Shown in pieces: positions 44,701 to 52,533 of a stretch of 64,000 bases of DNA. How positions within the stretch are numbered: the first letter of the stretch is position 1; the number at the start of each line of letters is the position of its first letter. The notes beneath the pieces are model-generated. The model searched no databases, was not told where the DNA came from, and worked only from the letters and a program-made list of their open reading frames with translations. This DNA comes from Cyanosarcina radialis HA8281-LM2 (lineage in GTDB: Bacteria > Cyanobacteriota > Cyanobacteriia > Cyanobacteriales > CCAP-1448): assembly GCA_019359615.1 (NCBI GenBank), contig JAHHHA010000022.1:1-64000 (forward strand), given 5' to 3'. A program made the position numbers and the translations under genes.

Positions 44701-46385
44701 GCAATACTGAATCTGGATGTTACCATCACCAACTAAAACACCGAGCGATCGACTCACCGAAATTAGCTCGATTGACAGCAGATTACGGCATCACTATAGA
44801 AAGCAAAATGCCGACGGGAAAAGTCGAACAAGCTAGCTATGAGTTTAGTTGTGGCTTTTTACGGGGTTTATTTGATGCTGACGGTAGCGTACAAGGTTCT
44901 CAACAGAAAGGTGTCAGCATTAGACTAGCACAAAGCAATCTTGAAACGTTGAAGATCGTTCAAAGAATGCTAGCGCGACTGGGTATTATTTCAACTATTT
45001 ACCAAAATCGCCGTTCTGAAGATTACCGTTCCCTTCCAGATAGCAAACGCCAACCTGGGTTATATTTTTGCCAATCTCAACATGAGTTGATTATCTCCAA
45101 TGATAATATTTATTATTATCAGCAGATAATTGGCTTCCAAGAACCGCAAAAAACGACTCGTTTACAAGAACTATTGAGCGGTTACAAAAGAAAGGTTAAT
45201 CACGAACGATTTGCAGTCAAAATTAAAGAAATCGTTCCTGATGGAGTTGAGTCAGTTTATGATTGCACTGTACCAGGAGTATCTCGATTTGATGCCAACG
45301 GCATTGTCGCGCACAACTGCGGAGAAATAATTGGCGCTAATTTCCACTGTAACTTGGCAGAGGTTCATCTCAATCAAATTGCTCCAGAAAATACCCTCGA
45401 ACAAGAAGAAGCATTCGCTGCTGGTGGACTATCTGTAGCTACTTTGTTGAACCATCAATTTCTCGAACCGCGCTATCAATACAGTCGAGAATTAGATCCG
45501 ATCGTCGGGGTATCTTTTACTGGATTGTTTGACTTCTTCGTCACTGCTTTTGGAGTAGACTGGTTGCGATGGTGGGAAGCCGGACGACCCGAAACTTCCC
45601 AAGGAAAAGAATTTAAACTTAGAGAACAAGAATATCTCACCCGCTGGAAAGAGATCGTGCAAGGGGTAGTGTGGGATTATTGCGATCGCCATCAGATAAA
45701 ACGTCCCAATCGTTGTACTACATTGCAGCCAGCGGGGACAAAATCGCTATTAACTGGTGCATCTCCTGGTTGGCATCCACCTAAAGCCCAAAGATTTATC
45801 CGGCGGATTACTTTTGCCAAAAACGATCCAGTCGCTTTAGCTTGCATCGAATATGGTTACAATGTCGTTCCCGCTCAATCTGACAAAGATGAAAATGGCA
45901 ACTTGCTCGACGATCCGTTCGATCCTCGTTGCACTGAATGGCTAGTAGAAATTCCAGTAGAAGTACCTTGGGCAAATTTACCAGGCGCATCCGAAATTAA
46001 CATCAGTAAATTTTCTGCTTTAGCGCAGATGGATTTTTACTTACAAGTACAGCGTTATTGGACGACTCATAACTCTTCTGCCACGATCGAATTAACCGAT
46101 CCTGAAGTCGAACCTTTAGCCGAGAGAATTTATCAGGCGATTCGCGACGATGAAGGCTACATTTCTGCTGCCCTGTTAGCTAGGTTTGAAGACCATCAAT
46201 CTTTCCCCAGACTACCTTTTGAACCGATTACTAAAGAGGAATACGATCGCTTGAGTGCAGAGGTCATACAAAGACGAAAAACCGATGATTTTCAGGTAGC
46301 TTTGAACCGCTACGATCGCGGCGAATTAGCAGAAGCTGGCCCGGCTGGTTGCGATTCAGATAAGTGTATGTTTCCGACTCAGTAA
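41760..46385 (+). CDS. nrdJ: B12-dependent ribonucleotide reductase with two inteins
   Basis: The 1541-residue precursor contains two inteins (residues 291-685 and 818-1186); splicing leaves 777 residues, the size of class II monomeric ribonucleoside-triphosphate reductase. Extein motifs: GCGTGAILEPKYINQLPP, VVVAGNVRR/SAGMRQG, NP/CGEIIGANFHCNLAEV, LQPAGTKSLLTGASPGW and the C-terminal redox pair Cys1531-Cys1536 (GCDSDKCMFPTQ). It makes dNTPs using adenosylcobalamin, so it needs no oxygen or metal-radical subunit. Intein 2 sits directly before the active-site Cys. A repeat-derived segment (NVETGDLASV) is inserted near residue 215. No cobalamin riboswitch was seen upstream. Confidence 0.96.
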   Translation: MVRELDRSHSVRTEELPSGQQFPATAPAANPVFFRTYSRRTASGRETWEQVGDRTLRGLIELGKLSSEEAALIQRMQQNMKTFPSGRWLWVGGIPWLENQQNFSGGYNCTSTNVTDWRAFGLMMDLAMMGCGTGAILEPKYINQLPPICNRLVVTVDKEIGSTSAAERREQTQIKIAGNRVSISVGDSRSGWVKSYQALLELSTDPQFGSNVETGDLASVQVAIDLSHVRPAGEPLKGFGGVANPIKLPGLYQRCAAILNKAIGRQLNSVECCLLIDEAAVVVVAGNVRRCIAYGEMVSAISGMKPIQDIAIGELVLTSSGEYKPVTDKFLQGVQDVVEIRTAETSIRCTANHRVAVYNGLQSYNWKYAGELRSGDRLISVPHRKGMPCSTADYAWLVGFFIGDGNADIASSKRRNGGGGCVAFAFSKVRINGVLGQKCLRILKSLGYTPSIRIDENQAWIKVHRKELADELIQYKQSWGTPVIPEFVWLGTEEIRGAFLAGLADADAGPSRNVLLHSNKLEFLRQIQRLALSLGIATTLHERIQKMLRGRDTVYEGCHWLKIRGIQSQVNAVALVNPYMERAGFQIYGQKKNGLSLPHQFIEEAMASGWAATTVSQTRYLISPSKTGNPKRDANWDTLLSEGIVNPHWLPLKVQLVVPAGQAETFDIEVESDREFIASGLLVHNSAGMRQGASDDELFADAKGNLWQQDRNGNWRIDPDRDALRMANHTRVFHRKPTLEECIEAVRKQYYSGEGAIQWAGEAVARANCDLLSTQSQKTDFLQAYDRGQAKEWLQQHHPNLDANELEHRLSRYGLNPCVTADTWIHTETGARQVKDLVGKQSALYVNGELFSTTPKGFWLTGVKPVYRLKTQEGFELRLTSNHKLLKVTAQTQKQQYVEWVELQDLKPGDRILLHNHREVQPWDGIGTFDEGWLLGNLIGDGSLAATQWGQTAYLRYWEESQEEMGRYAVTLLKNAVGFSGNTESGCYHHQLKHRAIDSPKLARLTADYGITIESKMPTGKVEQASYEFSCGFLRGLFDADGSVQGSQQKGVSIRLAQSNLETLKIVQRMLARLGIISTIYQNRRSEDYRSLPDSKRQPGLYFCQSQHELIISNDNIYYYQQIIGFQEPQKTTRLQELLSGYKRKVNHERFAVKIKEIVPDGVESVYDCTVPGVSRFDANGIVAHNCGEIIGANFHCNLAEVHLNQIAPENTLEQEEAFAAGGLSVATLLNHQFLEPRYQYSRELDPIVGVSFTGLFDFFVTAFGVDWLRWWEAGRPETSQGKEFKLREQEYLTRWKEIVQGVVWDYCDRHQIKRPNRCTTLQPAGTKSLLTGASPGWHPPKAQRFIRRITFAKNDPVALACIEYGYNVVPAQSDKDENGNLLDDPFDPRCTEWLVEIPVEVPWANLPGASEINISKFSALAQMDFYLQVQRYWTTHNSSATIELTDPEVEPLAERIYQAIRDDEGYISAALLARFEDHQSFPRLPFEPITKEEYDRLSAEVIQRRKTDDFQVALNRYDRGELAEAGPAGCDSDKCMFPTQ
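42393..42420 (+). repeat. Palindromic GTAGAGACG repeat inside nrdJ
   Basis: The arms GTAGAGACGGGAGA and TCTCGCCTCTGTAC form an imperfect palindrome of the AGACGCGAGA family (see 11107-11126). It encodes about nine extra residues (VETGDLASV) in frame in the reductase N-terminal domain. Confidence 0.75.
42630..43814 (+). other. NrdJ intein 1 (395 residues)
   Basis: It begins at Cys291 (CIAYGEMVSAISGMKPI) and ends GLLVHN before Ser686 of the extein. The splicing blocks A (CIAYGE) and B (IRCTANHRVAV), and the final HN are intact. Two LAGLIDADG homing-endonuclease motifs are present: AWLVGFFIGDGNAD and RGAFLAGLADADAG. It should therefore be both splicing- and homing-competent. The insertion site (GNVRR/SAGMR) is a known conserved site in ribonucleotide reductases. 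Confidence 0.93.
44211..45317 (+). other. NrdJ intein 2 (369 residues)
   Basis: It begins at Cys818 (CVTADTWIHTETGARQVKDL) and ends GIVAHN before Cys1187. Block B (LRLTSNHKLLKVT) is intact. Endonuclease motifs are GWLLGNLIGDGSLA and CGFLRGLFDADGSVQ. The downstream residue is the extein Cys that also forms the thiyl radical in class II enzymes, so the enzyme cannot function before splicing. Confidence 0.93.
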
Positions 46386-46431
46386 GGGAAGAGATTCGAT
46401 CGCAGTATTCATAATGAGAAGTTCAGAATTA

Positions 46432-46485
46432 GGGGCGCAAAGCAATAGCCCTGGCGGGCATGGCTTCGCTAGTGCGCCCGTACAG
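46432..46485. repeat. GGGGCGCAAAGC...GTGCGCCC dispersed repeat
   Basis: Outer words GGGGCGCAAAGC and GTGCGCCCGTAC enclose GCCCTGGCGGGCATGGC. It is related to the 28-base palindrome at 11144-11171. It lies between the convergent nrdJ and ATP-grasp genes and may act as a bidirectional terminator. Confidence 0.6.
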
Positions 46486-46511
46486 GAGTTTAGGAGTTTA
46501 AGTAGTGAGAA

Positions 46512-48131
46512 TTAACCTGTATCTCCGCCACACCAGGAAATGGGAATACTAGGATGCGAGTAAGTTGAATTGGCTCCAGTAAATTTAGTTTCTTCATCTA
46601 GCACTTTAACGACTTTGTGATAAATTTGTTCTGCTTGCTGCATCGAATCACCTATGCTCGTTAATCCCAACTTGCCGAATTCAGAAAGTCCGCCCATGAG
46701 ATGAAAAACCGTGCCAGTTTCCGTACCCGTATCGAAGTGCAGGCGATGGGAAGCAATGATATCCATCAGATCGTTACATAGCAATCCTCGATAGCGTTCT
46801 TTTTGCAAATTATCAGTAGCAATGTAGTATTTCGGACGACCCTGCTGACTGTAAAATAATCCCGTAGAAAGATCGTAACGCCCTCTGGTTAAAAACTTCA
46901 GAGTCATGAATGGATGGGTAGTTCCACCTTTACGCAAATTAATTTCAATTGCCTGCATATCCCATTCTCGATCGCCACCACCATTAGATCGATCGACGGC
47001 AATAAAATCAACTCCAAAGCGTTCTAACGCACCCTTGGCAGCTAAATTGCGCCCGATCCGCAGTCCCATTTCTTGCAAGCGCAAGCGATAAGATTTATCT
47101 GCTGGAAAACGACAACCCAAGAAAATTTGATTGTTCGGCCCGCCAAGAATTTGATCGTGAGTCGAGAGAATTTCGACTTCCCCATCGGGAGTAATTCGAC
47201 CTTGCACGCTGGGCGATAGCTTGTATTCTCCTTCGACAAAAGCTTCAACCACTGCGCCTAATTCCCCAATCCGACCAGAAAAGTTTTCCCAAGTTTCAGT
47301 AGCAGCTTGAAATTGCAAATTGCAGAAGCGATCGCTAATTGCTTTAACTCGCCCTTCGTGAGAGGTAGTGCTAGAGATGGCTTCGGCGATCGGTTTTAGA
47401 TCTAAAATGGCATTTCCTTCTCCAGAAAACCCTTCGTTGAGTTTTACTACTAGCCGCTGCAAGGTGGGTTGGCGTTCCCATAATTCGGCTGCGGCTGCGG
47501 CTAAATCTGAGGCATTCCAAATCGGACTGTAGCTACCATCGGGATGGGGAACTCCACACTCAGCAAAAATTTTTCGACTGCCGCTTTTGGTTCCCCAGTA
47601 AAGTAAATCGGGATCGAGGGCGTAGAGGGGAATATTAAGCTTCAATGACAAGTCTCGCTCTAAAGGAGTGGAATTGAAGCAGATCGCAAAAGCCTTTTCC
47701 GATCGCAATGCTTGTTTGATTCTTTCGACTAAGCGAGGGCGTTCTAAAATCTTTTGAGTTAAAGGTTTGAGAGAAGAATCGTAGGTGGAAAATAATAGCA
47801 AGCGATCGCGGGCGTGAGAAAACGGAATTCCCGGTAAAAGCTGCAAGTAGTAATCGATAATAATCGGCGGGAGGGGCTGAGAAGTAACGTAAATCAGCCT
47901 GGTTCGCGGGTTCCACAGGCGAATTAAAGAAAACAGCAGCCGTTCTTCATAGTGAATGAAACCCTCGATTTTCAATAGTTCCCGCTGATCTACGCTCAAT
48001 GAGGGCACGACTAAAAGATCGACATCGCTTTGTTCCAACATTTCCATGCTGTACCAGCGATCGCGCAACTGCCCCTGAAGAGTCCGAAATAATTCTGTCT
48101 GCTCCGAATAAGAACGATCTAAAAGTGTCAT
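46512..48131 (-). CDS. ATP-grasp ligase, PGM1-related
   Basis: A 539-residue soluble protein with an ATP-grasp core: VVKLNEGFSGEGNAILDL (ATP-binding loop), EAFVEGEYKLSPSVQ, and metal-binding acids in FGVDFIAVDRS and MQAIEINLRKGGTTHPF. The C-terminal part (HFDTGTETGTVFHLMGGLSEFGKLGLTSIG) matches the family named after pheganomycin ligase PGM1. Such enzymes join carboxylates to amines, often in peptide natural products. No precursor peptide gene was found nearby, and the N-terminal domain (residues 1-190) is unlike known ligases. A partial copy lies at 52137-52372. Confidence 0.8.
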   Translation of the reverse strand: MTLLDRSYSEQTELFRTLQGQLRDRWYSMEMLEQSDVDLLVVPSLSVDQRELLKIEGFIHYEERLLFSLIRLWNPRTRLIYVTSQPLPPIIIDYYLQLLPGIPFSHARDRLLLFSTYDSSLKPLTQKILERPRLVERIKQALRSEKAFAICFNSTPLERDLSLKLNIPLYALDPDLLYWGTKSGSRKIFAECGVPHPDGSYSPIWNASDLAAAAAELWERQPTLQRLVVKLNEGFSGEGNAILDLKPIAEAISSTTSHEGRVKAISDRFCNLQFQAATETWENFSGRIGELGAVVEAFVEGEYKLSPSVQGRITPDGEVEILSTHDQILGGPNNQIFLGCRFPADKSYRLRLQEMGLRIGRNLAAKGALERFGVDFIAVDRSNGGGDREWDMQAIEINLRKGGTTHPFMTLKFLTRGRYDLSTGLFYSQQGRPKYYIATDNLQKERYRGLLCNDLMDIIASHRLHFDTGTETGTVFHLMGGLSEFGKLGLTSIGDSMQQAEQIYHKVVKVLDEETKFTGANSTYSHPSIPISWCGGDTG

Positions 48132-48519
48132 CTCACCTCATCTCATCTCGCATCGATCGCTACTACAGCGATTTTAGCTCTGGCTGAGATGGTACGGGGT
48201 AATATACTTTTCTCTTTAATTTGGCTCTGGATCTCAAAATTGGCTCGCGATCGCTTCTAACGCCGCCAATTAGCTCGATCGGTAGTGGATCGACAGAGCT
48301 TAAACGGTGAGTTACGACGGATTGTTGAATTTAAGTCATAGCAAAGATTATCGCCGTCTAACACACCCTACTCTAATGCCTTATTTTAGCTGTGTCGATC
48401 CAGTAGGGTGCGTATAGCCTGCGGCATGGCTACGCTAAAGCGCAGCGTAACGCACCACCACCATTAATGGTGTCGCTCTATCTTGCAAAAATTAAGATGG
48501 GTTTGCCTTAGCTAAATTC
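48132..48519. other. Repeat-bearing gap between ATP-grasp and LuxR genes
   Basis: About 390 bases without a gene. It holds a leader (48138-48192) repeated at 52317-52372, HIP1 sites near 48250, and a core (GTAGGGTGCG...CGTAACGCACC, 48408-48460) shared with the MITE at 39608. A possible HTH-regulator promoter is to the right of the LuxR gene, not here. Confidence 0.6.
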
Positions 48520-49653
48520 TTAGAGCAGTGGAGGTGAATTTAAACATCCACATTTTTCCAGCGCCACAGTCACCGCTTCACTTCGACTGTGCGCGTTCAG
48601 TTTGCGATAAATATTCTCTAAGTGTTTTCCTACCGTGCGATAGCGGATATTCATTTCTTGTGCGATCGCTGTATTGTCTTTACCTTGAATTGCCCAAAAC
48701 AAAATCTTAGCTTCTTGCTTGCTCAAGCCGATCGCTTCCAAAGAAGCTAACAAGGAAATTACTCGTTCTTCTGCTAATAGTAATAGATATTGTTCGCCCG
48801 GTTCGTCGATAACTAAACGAATCGTCAACTGTCGATCTCTCAGTTCCAGACAAAGTGGGAGACATGGAGAAGGAAGATTGCTATCTGTCTTTAATTGAGA
48901 GATTTGATGTCGAATCCACGAGTTCAATTGGTCTGGAAGTCGATCGAAAAGATAGGTGTAATTAAAGTAGTCTTCCAACCATCTAGCAGCTTGAGAAGTT
49001 ATTAGCTTTACTTGTCCGAGATCGTCCAAAAAAATAACCCCCGATCGATCGAGGGATTGCTGCAATTGAGTTAATTGTTTTTGAAGCGATTGGAAGCGAG
49101 TGACAGTTTGATAAGCTTGATTGAGATGAGGTTGAATTAAATTGAGAACCAAGCGATCGCGCTCTGTTAAACTTTCCCACGATTGTTGGTAGAAATAATA
49201 AGCAGTAATATACTCGTCTCCGCGAGGTCTTTTACTGGGATCTCCGCTATAAAGAGCCATCCCCGATATATCATCAACACCAATTCTCTTCATGATTTGT
49301 TGGTATGCCTCGGTTTGAAAAAACTCTTTGCGATTAACAAAGTCGGATACTTTGTGCGCTCCTAGCAAAGTTAAAGGCATATTTTGCACCAAAGGATTTT
49401 CATCGTTGTAGCGATAGCAAGTATCGCATAAGTCTTCTTTCATCAGACGCTCAAAATCCTGAGAAAGTGATTGCATTATCGTAGTTTCAGATCCATCGAC
49501 GCGACTAGCTACAAAAACTGATGCGTCTTGCGATACTAGTTGCTCCAAAATCGATAAGGTATCTGTGCCAAAAGTTTCTAAGTTCTGGAGAGTGTATACA
49601 GACTGAACCGCATTCAGGAGTTTGCGTACATCTCTGAGCGTTAATTGCTTCAT
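48520..49653 (-). CDS. LuxR-family transcriptional regulator
   Basis: A 377-residue regulator. The C-terminal 60 residues are a GerE/LuxR helix-turn-helix (LSKQEAKILFWAIQGKDNTA, RYRTVGKHLENIYRKLNAHS). The N-terminal 200 residues form a GAF-like sensory domain without a recognised ligand site; there is no receiver domain or kinase partner nearby. It probably senses a small molecule. Its own upstream region faces the secreted protease gene, so it may control that divergent gene. Confidence 0.85.
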   Translation of the reverse strand: MKQLTLRDVRKLLNAVQSVYTLQNLETFGTDTLSILEQLVSQDASVFVASRVDGSETTIMQSLSQDFERLMKEDLCDTCYRYNDENPLVQNMPLTLLGAHKVSDFVNRKEFFQTEAYQQIMKRIGVDDISGMALYSGDPSKRPRGDEYITAYYFYQQSWESLTERDRLVLNLIQPHLNQAYQTVTRFQSLQKQLTQLQQSLDRSGVIFLDDLGQVKLITSQAARWLEDYFNYTYLFDRLPDQLNSWIRHQISQLKTDSNLPSPCLPLCLELRDRQLTIRLVIDEPGEQYLLLLAEERVISLLASLEAIGLSKQEAKILFWAIQGKDNTAIAQEMNIRYRTVGKHLENIYRKLNAHSRSEAVTVALEKCGCLNSPPLL

Positions 49654-49907
49654 AGAACTACGTTTTACCTCTAACAGAGAGCAATAGCTAATTCAAGTTA
49701 TAAGGCAGATTAAACAGCATTAAGAGTAAATGTAAAGAAAAATTCATATTGGCATACGGCAAATGACGCATTGACGTTCAAATTTCTGAAGTATAGATTC
49801 GACATTAAGAGACATTGGTACAACAACTGATGAAAACCAAAATCACCAAAGAGGATAAGACTTGTTTAAAAAAATCTGTCCGCCTATGAGTTGGCAGGCG
49901 TTAAGAG
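49654..49907. promoter_or_regulatory. Divergent regulatory gap, LuxR regulator/protease
   Basis: About 250 bases between divergent genes. Direct inspection shows AT-rich DNA around 49730-49800 and an AAGAGGTG ribosome site before the protease start. No palindromic LuxR box was identified with confidence. Confidence 0.4.
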
Positions 49908-50846
49908 GTGAAAATGAGACGGATATACGTTCGTAATATTTCCTACAGCATTGCTCCCATTTTGACCGTAGGAGCATTGTTGTTTTTACCAAGTCGGGCT
50001 GAGGCGCAGACAGGTTGCCGAGATACGCCAGCAGGAAAAACTTGTCCTGCTCCAGCTATCATTAACGGCGATCTAGTTCCCGTTGAAACCCAAAGAAGCC
50101 TGGGGTTGGTCACAGTAGGCGGCGGATGTAGCGGTACGCTGCTCAATCGCTTTTGGGTGCTGACAGCCGACCATTGTTTAACTACTAGCGGGGGAATCGG
50201 AGGATCGTCGGCTGCGTTCGCCAACACTCAGATTACGGCTTCATGGTCAAGACGAATTGTAATCCCCACGCGATTCGTCCGCATTTGGTGGGGCAGCGGT
50301 CGGGATGTCGCCCTGATCTTCCTCGGTGCTGGCGATTTTGGAGCAGAATATACTGCAACCCAGCCTCTACAAAGAGTTTCGTCGATTACGCCGGGACGGT
50401 TAATGAGAAAGTATGGTCGAGGCATCAGCACCTTTGCTACTGGAACCAGTCCGGCAACCGCAGTGCCAGCGGTGAATGATGGTCGCTATCGAACGGCCCA
50501 GTTTGCTGCCAGTAATGATACCGTTCTCGGCTATCGCCTTAATATCAATGGCACCGGCCAAGTCGGTAGCGGTGGAGACAGTGGCGGTCCAGACATAGCC
50601 CTTGGACCTGGTGGTGTAAGTCTCGGCATTGCTGGCGTGCAGTCAACTTGCGCTCGCACAGGCGTAGTTCCAGGAATGCCAATAAATTGGACTTGGACGA
50701 CAGGGATCGCCTTTTGCACTAGTGCCAGGGTAGACACGATTAGTAACGATATCACCAGAATTATTCAAGAAGGCACAATCGCTTGTCCGGGGGTATCAGC
50801 AGGCTGCGCTGTGACCGAGCCATCTAGCCTTCTGCTGCTGAAGTGA
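49908..50846 (+). CDS. Secreted trypsin-like serine protease
   Basis: A 312-residue protein starting at GTG 49908 (an ATG follows two codons later). A signal peptide ends at SRAEAQTG near residue 35. The S1 triad is complete: His89 (LTADHC), Asp133 (GSGRDVALI) and Ser225 (GSGGDSGGPD). Six or more cysteines suggest disulfides, fitting export. The tail CAVTEPSSLLLLK resembles a PEP-CTERM signal cut off before its membrane segment. It is followed 176 bases later by a small secreted protein with its own ribosome site. Likely an extracellular protease under control of the divergent LuxR-type gene. Confidence 0.88.
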   Translation: MKMRRIYVRNISYSIAPILTVGALLFLPSRAEAQTGCRDTPAGKTCPAPAIINGDLVPVETQRSLGLVTVGGGCSGTLLNRFWVLTADHCLTTSGGIGGSSAAFANTQITASWSRRIVIPTRFVRIWWGSGRDVALIFLGAGDFGAEYTATQPLQRVSSITPGRLMRKYGRGISTFATGTSPATAVPAVNDGRYRTAQFAASNDTVLGYRLNINGTGQVGSGGDSGGPDIALGPGGVSLGIAGVQSTCARTGVVPGMPINWTWTTGIAFCTSARVDTISNDITRIIQEGTIACPGVSAGCAVTEPSSLLLLK

Positions 50847-51021
50847 ACGTTCGGCTTTACTGTCAAGCGATGAAAGGATTTTAGATTTTGGATGGCTCCG
50901 CTTTCAAAGGAAGCTCCAAATTCGACAATTTTTTTAGCGATTTCACTTTCAAGAGTAGTCTTGAAACCAATTTTTTTCGGTCATTTGTTCGCAATATTTA
51001 CCTTACAAGGAGATAGCAATT

Positions 51022-51390
51022 ATGGCTACCACATACCATCTCATCAGCCTATCGAAAAAAGCAGCACAAATTGCTGCAATAGTTGGGATAAGCACCACGA
51101 TCGCCAGCCCCACGTTGGCAGCAATAGCAGCTACTGAATGGGGTTCAGTCCGATCGATGACTGCGGGCTGGGTAGTAGACTCTATGGCAGTTTTCCACAG
51201 TGCCCCAGTAGTCAATCCCGATGGATGCCCAGTTACTACTGCTGGCTATGCGACCAATCCAGCCGATACTGGTCGCAGTCTATTTCACACCCTGCTTTTG
51301 AGCGCATTTATGAACCGGAAAGAAGTTCAATTACTCATTTCCGGCTGTGCTTATAGCAAGCCAAGAATTATTGCAGTTTCAGTTCGCTGA
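51022..51390 (+). CDS. Small secreted protein, unrecognised
   Basis: A 122-residue protein after a strong AAGGAG site. A signal peptide (IAAIVGISTTIASPTLAAIAA) is followed by about 85 mature residues with two cysteines (DGCPVTTAGYATNP and LLISGCAYSKPRIIAV) that could form one disulfide. I do not recognise the family. The compact mature domain and its position directly after a secreted protease make an accessory or binding role possible, but there is no proof. Compare it to small secreted B-subunit-like folds if structure prediction is done. Confidence 0.6.
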   Translation: MATTYHLISLSKKAAQIAAIVGISTTIASPTLAAIAATEWGSVRSMTAGWVVDSMAVFHSAPVVNPDGCPVTTAGYATNPADTGRSLFHTLLLSAFMNRKEVQLLISGCAYSKPRIIAVSVR

Positions 51391-51457
51391 TTGGCAGCAC
51401 CAGATTTATTGCGATCGCCTAAGCATTTTTTGCTAAGGGAAAACAGGCGATCGCCTC

Positions 51458-52090
51458 TTATTTTCCTATCTGAATTCTCACCCAATTTTGAAATGTCTTT
51501 ACTAACTCCAGATAATCCATAGTGTTGGCTTGCCGCAGCCAACTAGCAATGTTCGAAATCGGCAAATTTGCGAAAAATTGACTGGTTTGGGAGACGATAT
51601 AAACACCATTTTCTAACTGTTGGATAACCAGAGATTCCCCGTTATAAATCCAAACCTCTGCTACGCCTAAATCTGCATAAACCTGTAGGCGATTCTGGGA
51701 ACTGCTAGTAACGTCAATTTCTAAAACTAAATCTGGTGGAGGATCTTCAGTCAAGTCTAATCTTTTTTTCCCTTGCACGGCCGCAATCTTGCGAATGTAA
51801 AAACACTCATCTGGCTCCACGCCGCTTATTTGAGGGCGTTTGAAAGTAGTTGAACCCAAGGGATAAATCCGAACTTTTGTTTCTTCCGCTAAAGTTTCTA
51901 CAAAGCGACCGATGAGCTTTTTACTAAGTTCGTGTTCTGGAGAGGGAGCCATAATTTCTAGATTGCCACGATTATAGGCGAGGCGTAAATGGCGATCGCT
52001 CAGTTCCTCCAGTAAGGTTTCATAGGTTTTCCAGCTAATCCCCGATAGGTGAATAATTTCGTCGGGTGGTGCCAGTAGGGTTGCAGTCAT
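51458..52090 (-). CDS. Uma2-family nuclease-fold protein
   Basis: From ATG 52090 the product is 210 residues, typical of cyanobacterial Uma2 proteins; the longer frame to 52147 extends into relic DNA. Visible family marks are HELSKKLIGRFVETL, GVEPDECFYI, DLVLEIDVTSSS and LGVAEVWIYNG. The acidic residues in the EPDECF and PDLVLEID blocks fit a PD-(D/E)XK core. Role unknown; these are abundant paralogues with transposon-like spread. Confidence 0.85.
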   Translation of the reverse strand: MTATLLAPPDEIIHLSGISWKTYETLLEELSDRHLRLAYNRGNLEIMAPSPEHELSKKLIGRFVETLAEETKVRIYPLGSTTFKRPQISGVEPDECFYIRKIAAVQGKKRLDLTEDPPPDLVLEIDVTSSSQNRLQVYADLGVAEVWIYNGESLVIQQLENGVYIVSQTSQFFANLPISNIASWLRQANTMDYLELVKTFQNWVRIQIGK

Positions 52091-52136
52091 AGATTCAACT
52101 GAGATTGAATGCCTATATTTTAGAAGAATCTGAAGA

Positions 52137-52372
52137 GCGATCGCCAATTGCTTGCACCCGTTGCTGGTAAGGGGTAGTGCTAGAGATGGCTTCGACTCCC
52201 CTCTCCAGTAAAAAGAAACTTCCTTTTCCCTCTCCTCGTAGGAGAAGGTAGGGTGAGGTGGGAGAGGGGCTGGGGGTGAGGTCAGCGATTGGGGGTATGA
52301 GAACCGGATTTGGTATCACCTCATCTGGCATCGATCGCTACTATAGCGATTTTAGCTTTCGCTGAGATGGTT
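52137..52372 (-). pseudogene. Relic of an ATP-grasp (PGM1-like) gene copy
   Basis: A 52137-52195 piece encodes EAISSTTPYQQRVQAIGDRS, matching EAISSTTSHEGRVKAISDRF in the 46512-48131 gene. A second piece, 52317-52372, matches the leader DNA just upstream of that gene (48138-48192). Between them lies a 110-base repeat element. So only the leader and a central fragment of a duplicated gene remain. Confidence 0.65.
52192..52316. repeat. Left copy of ~110-bp repeat flanking the STAND gene
   Basis: It shares AGAAACTTCCTTTTCCCTCT, GGGTGAGGTGGGAGAGGGG and TATGAGAACCGGATTTG with 56385-56493 in the same orientation. The left inverted end seen in the 56328-56493 element is missing here, so it is a truncated copy. 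Confidence 0.8.
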
Positions 52373-52533
52373 AAGAAGTGGAATCTTTTATCTATAAGTA
52401 TTGTATAGTATAACTGATGAGGAATAAAACTAAAAATTCCGAATCTATGCCAATAAAGAGTTAGAACTGAGCTTTTCCATTACACTGCATCGATTAGAGC
52501 TTTATTTCGTGGAAATATTGGGGAGGCGTTAAC

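Noticed and set aside
41760-46385. nrdJ as a multi-domain fusion rather than intein-containing gene
   Set aside because: Both inserts start with Cys, end with HN before Ser/Cys, and carry splicing blocks and LAGLIDADG motifs; removing them gives a normal-length reductase.
51022-51390. Small secreted protein as an AB5-toxin B subunit paired with the upstream protease
   Set aside because: The gene pair is reminiscent of a protease-plus-B-subunit layout, but I see no residue pattern that specifically matches a known B subunit, so I do not make that call.
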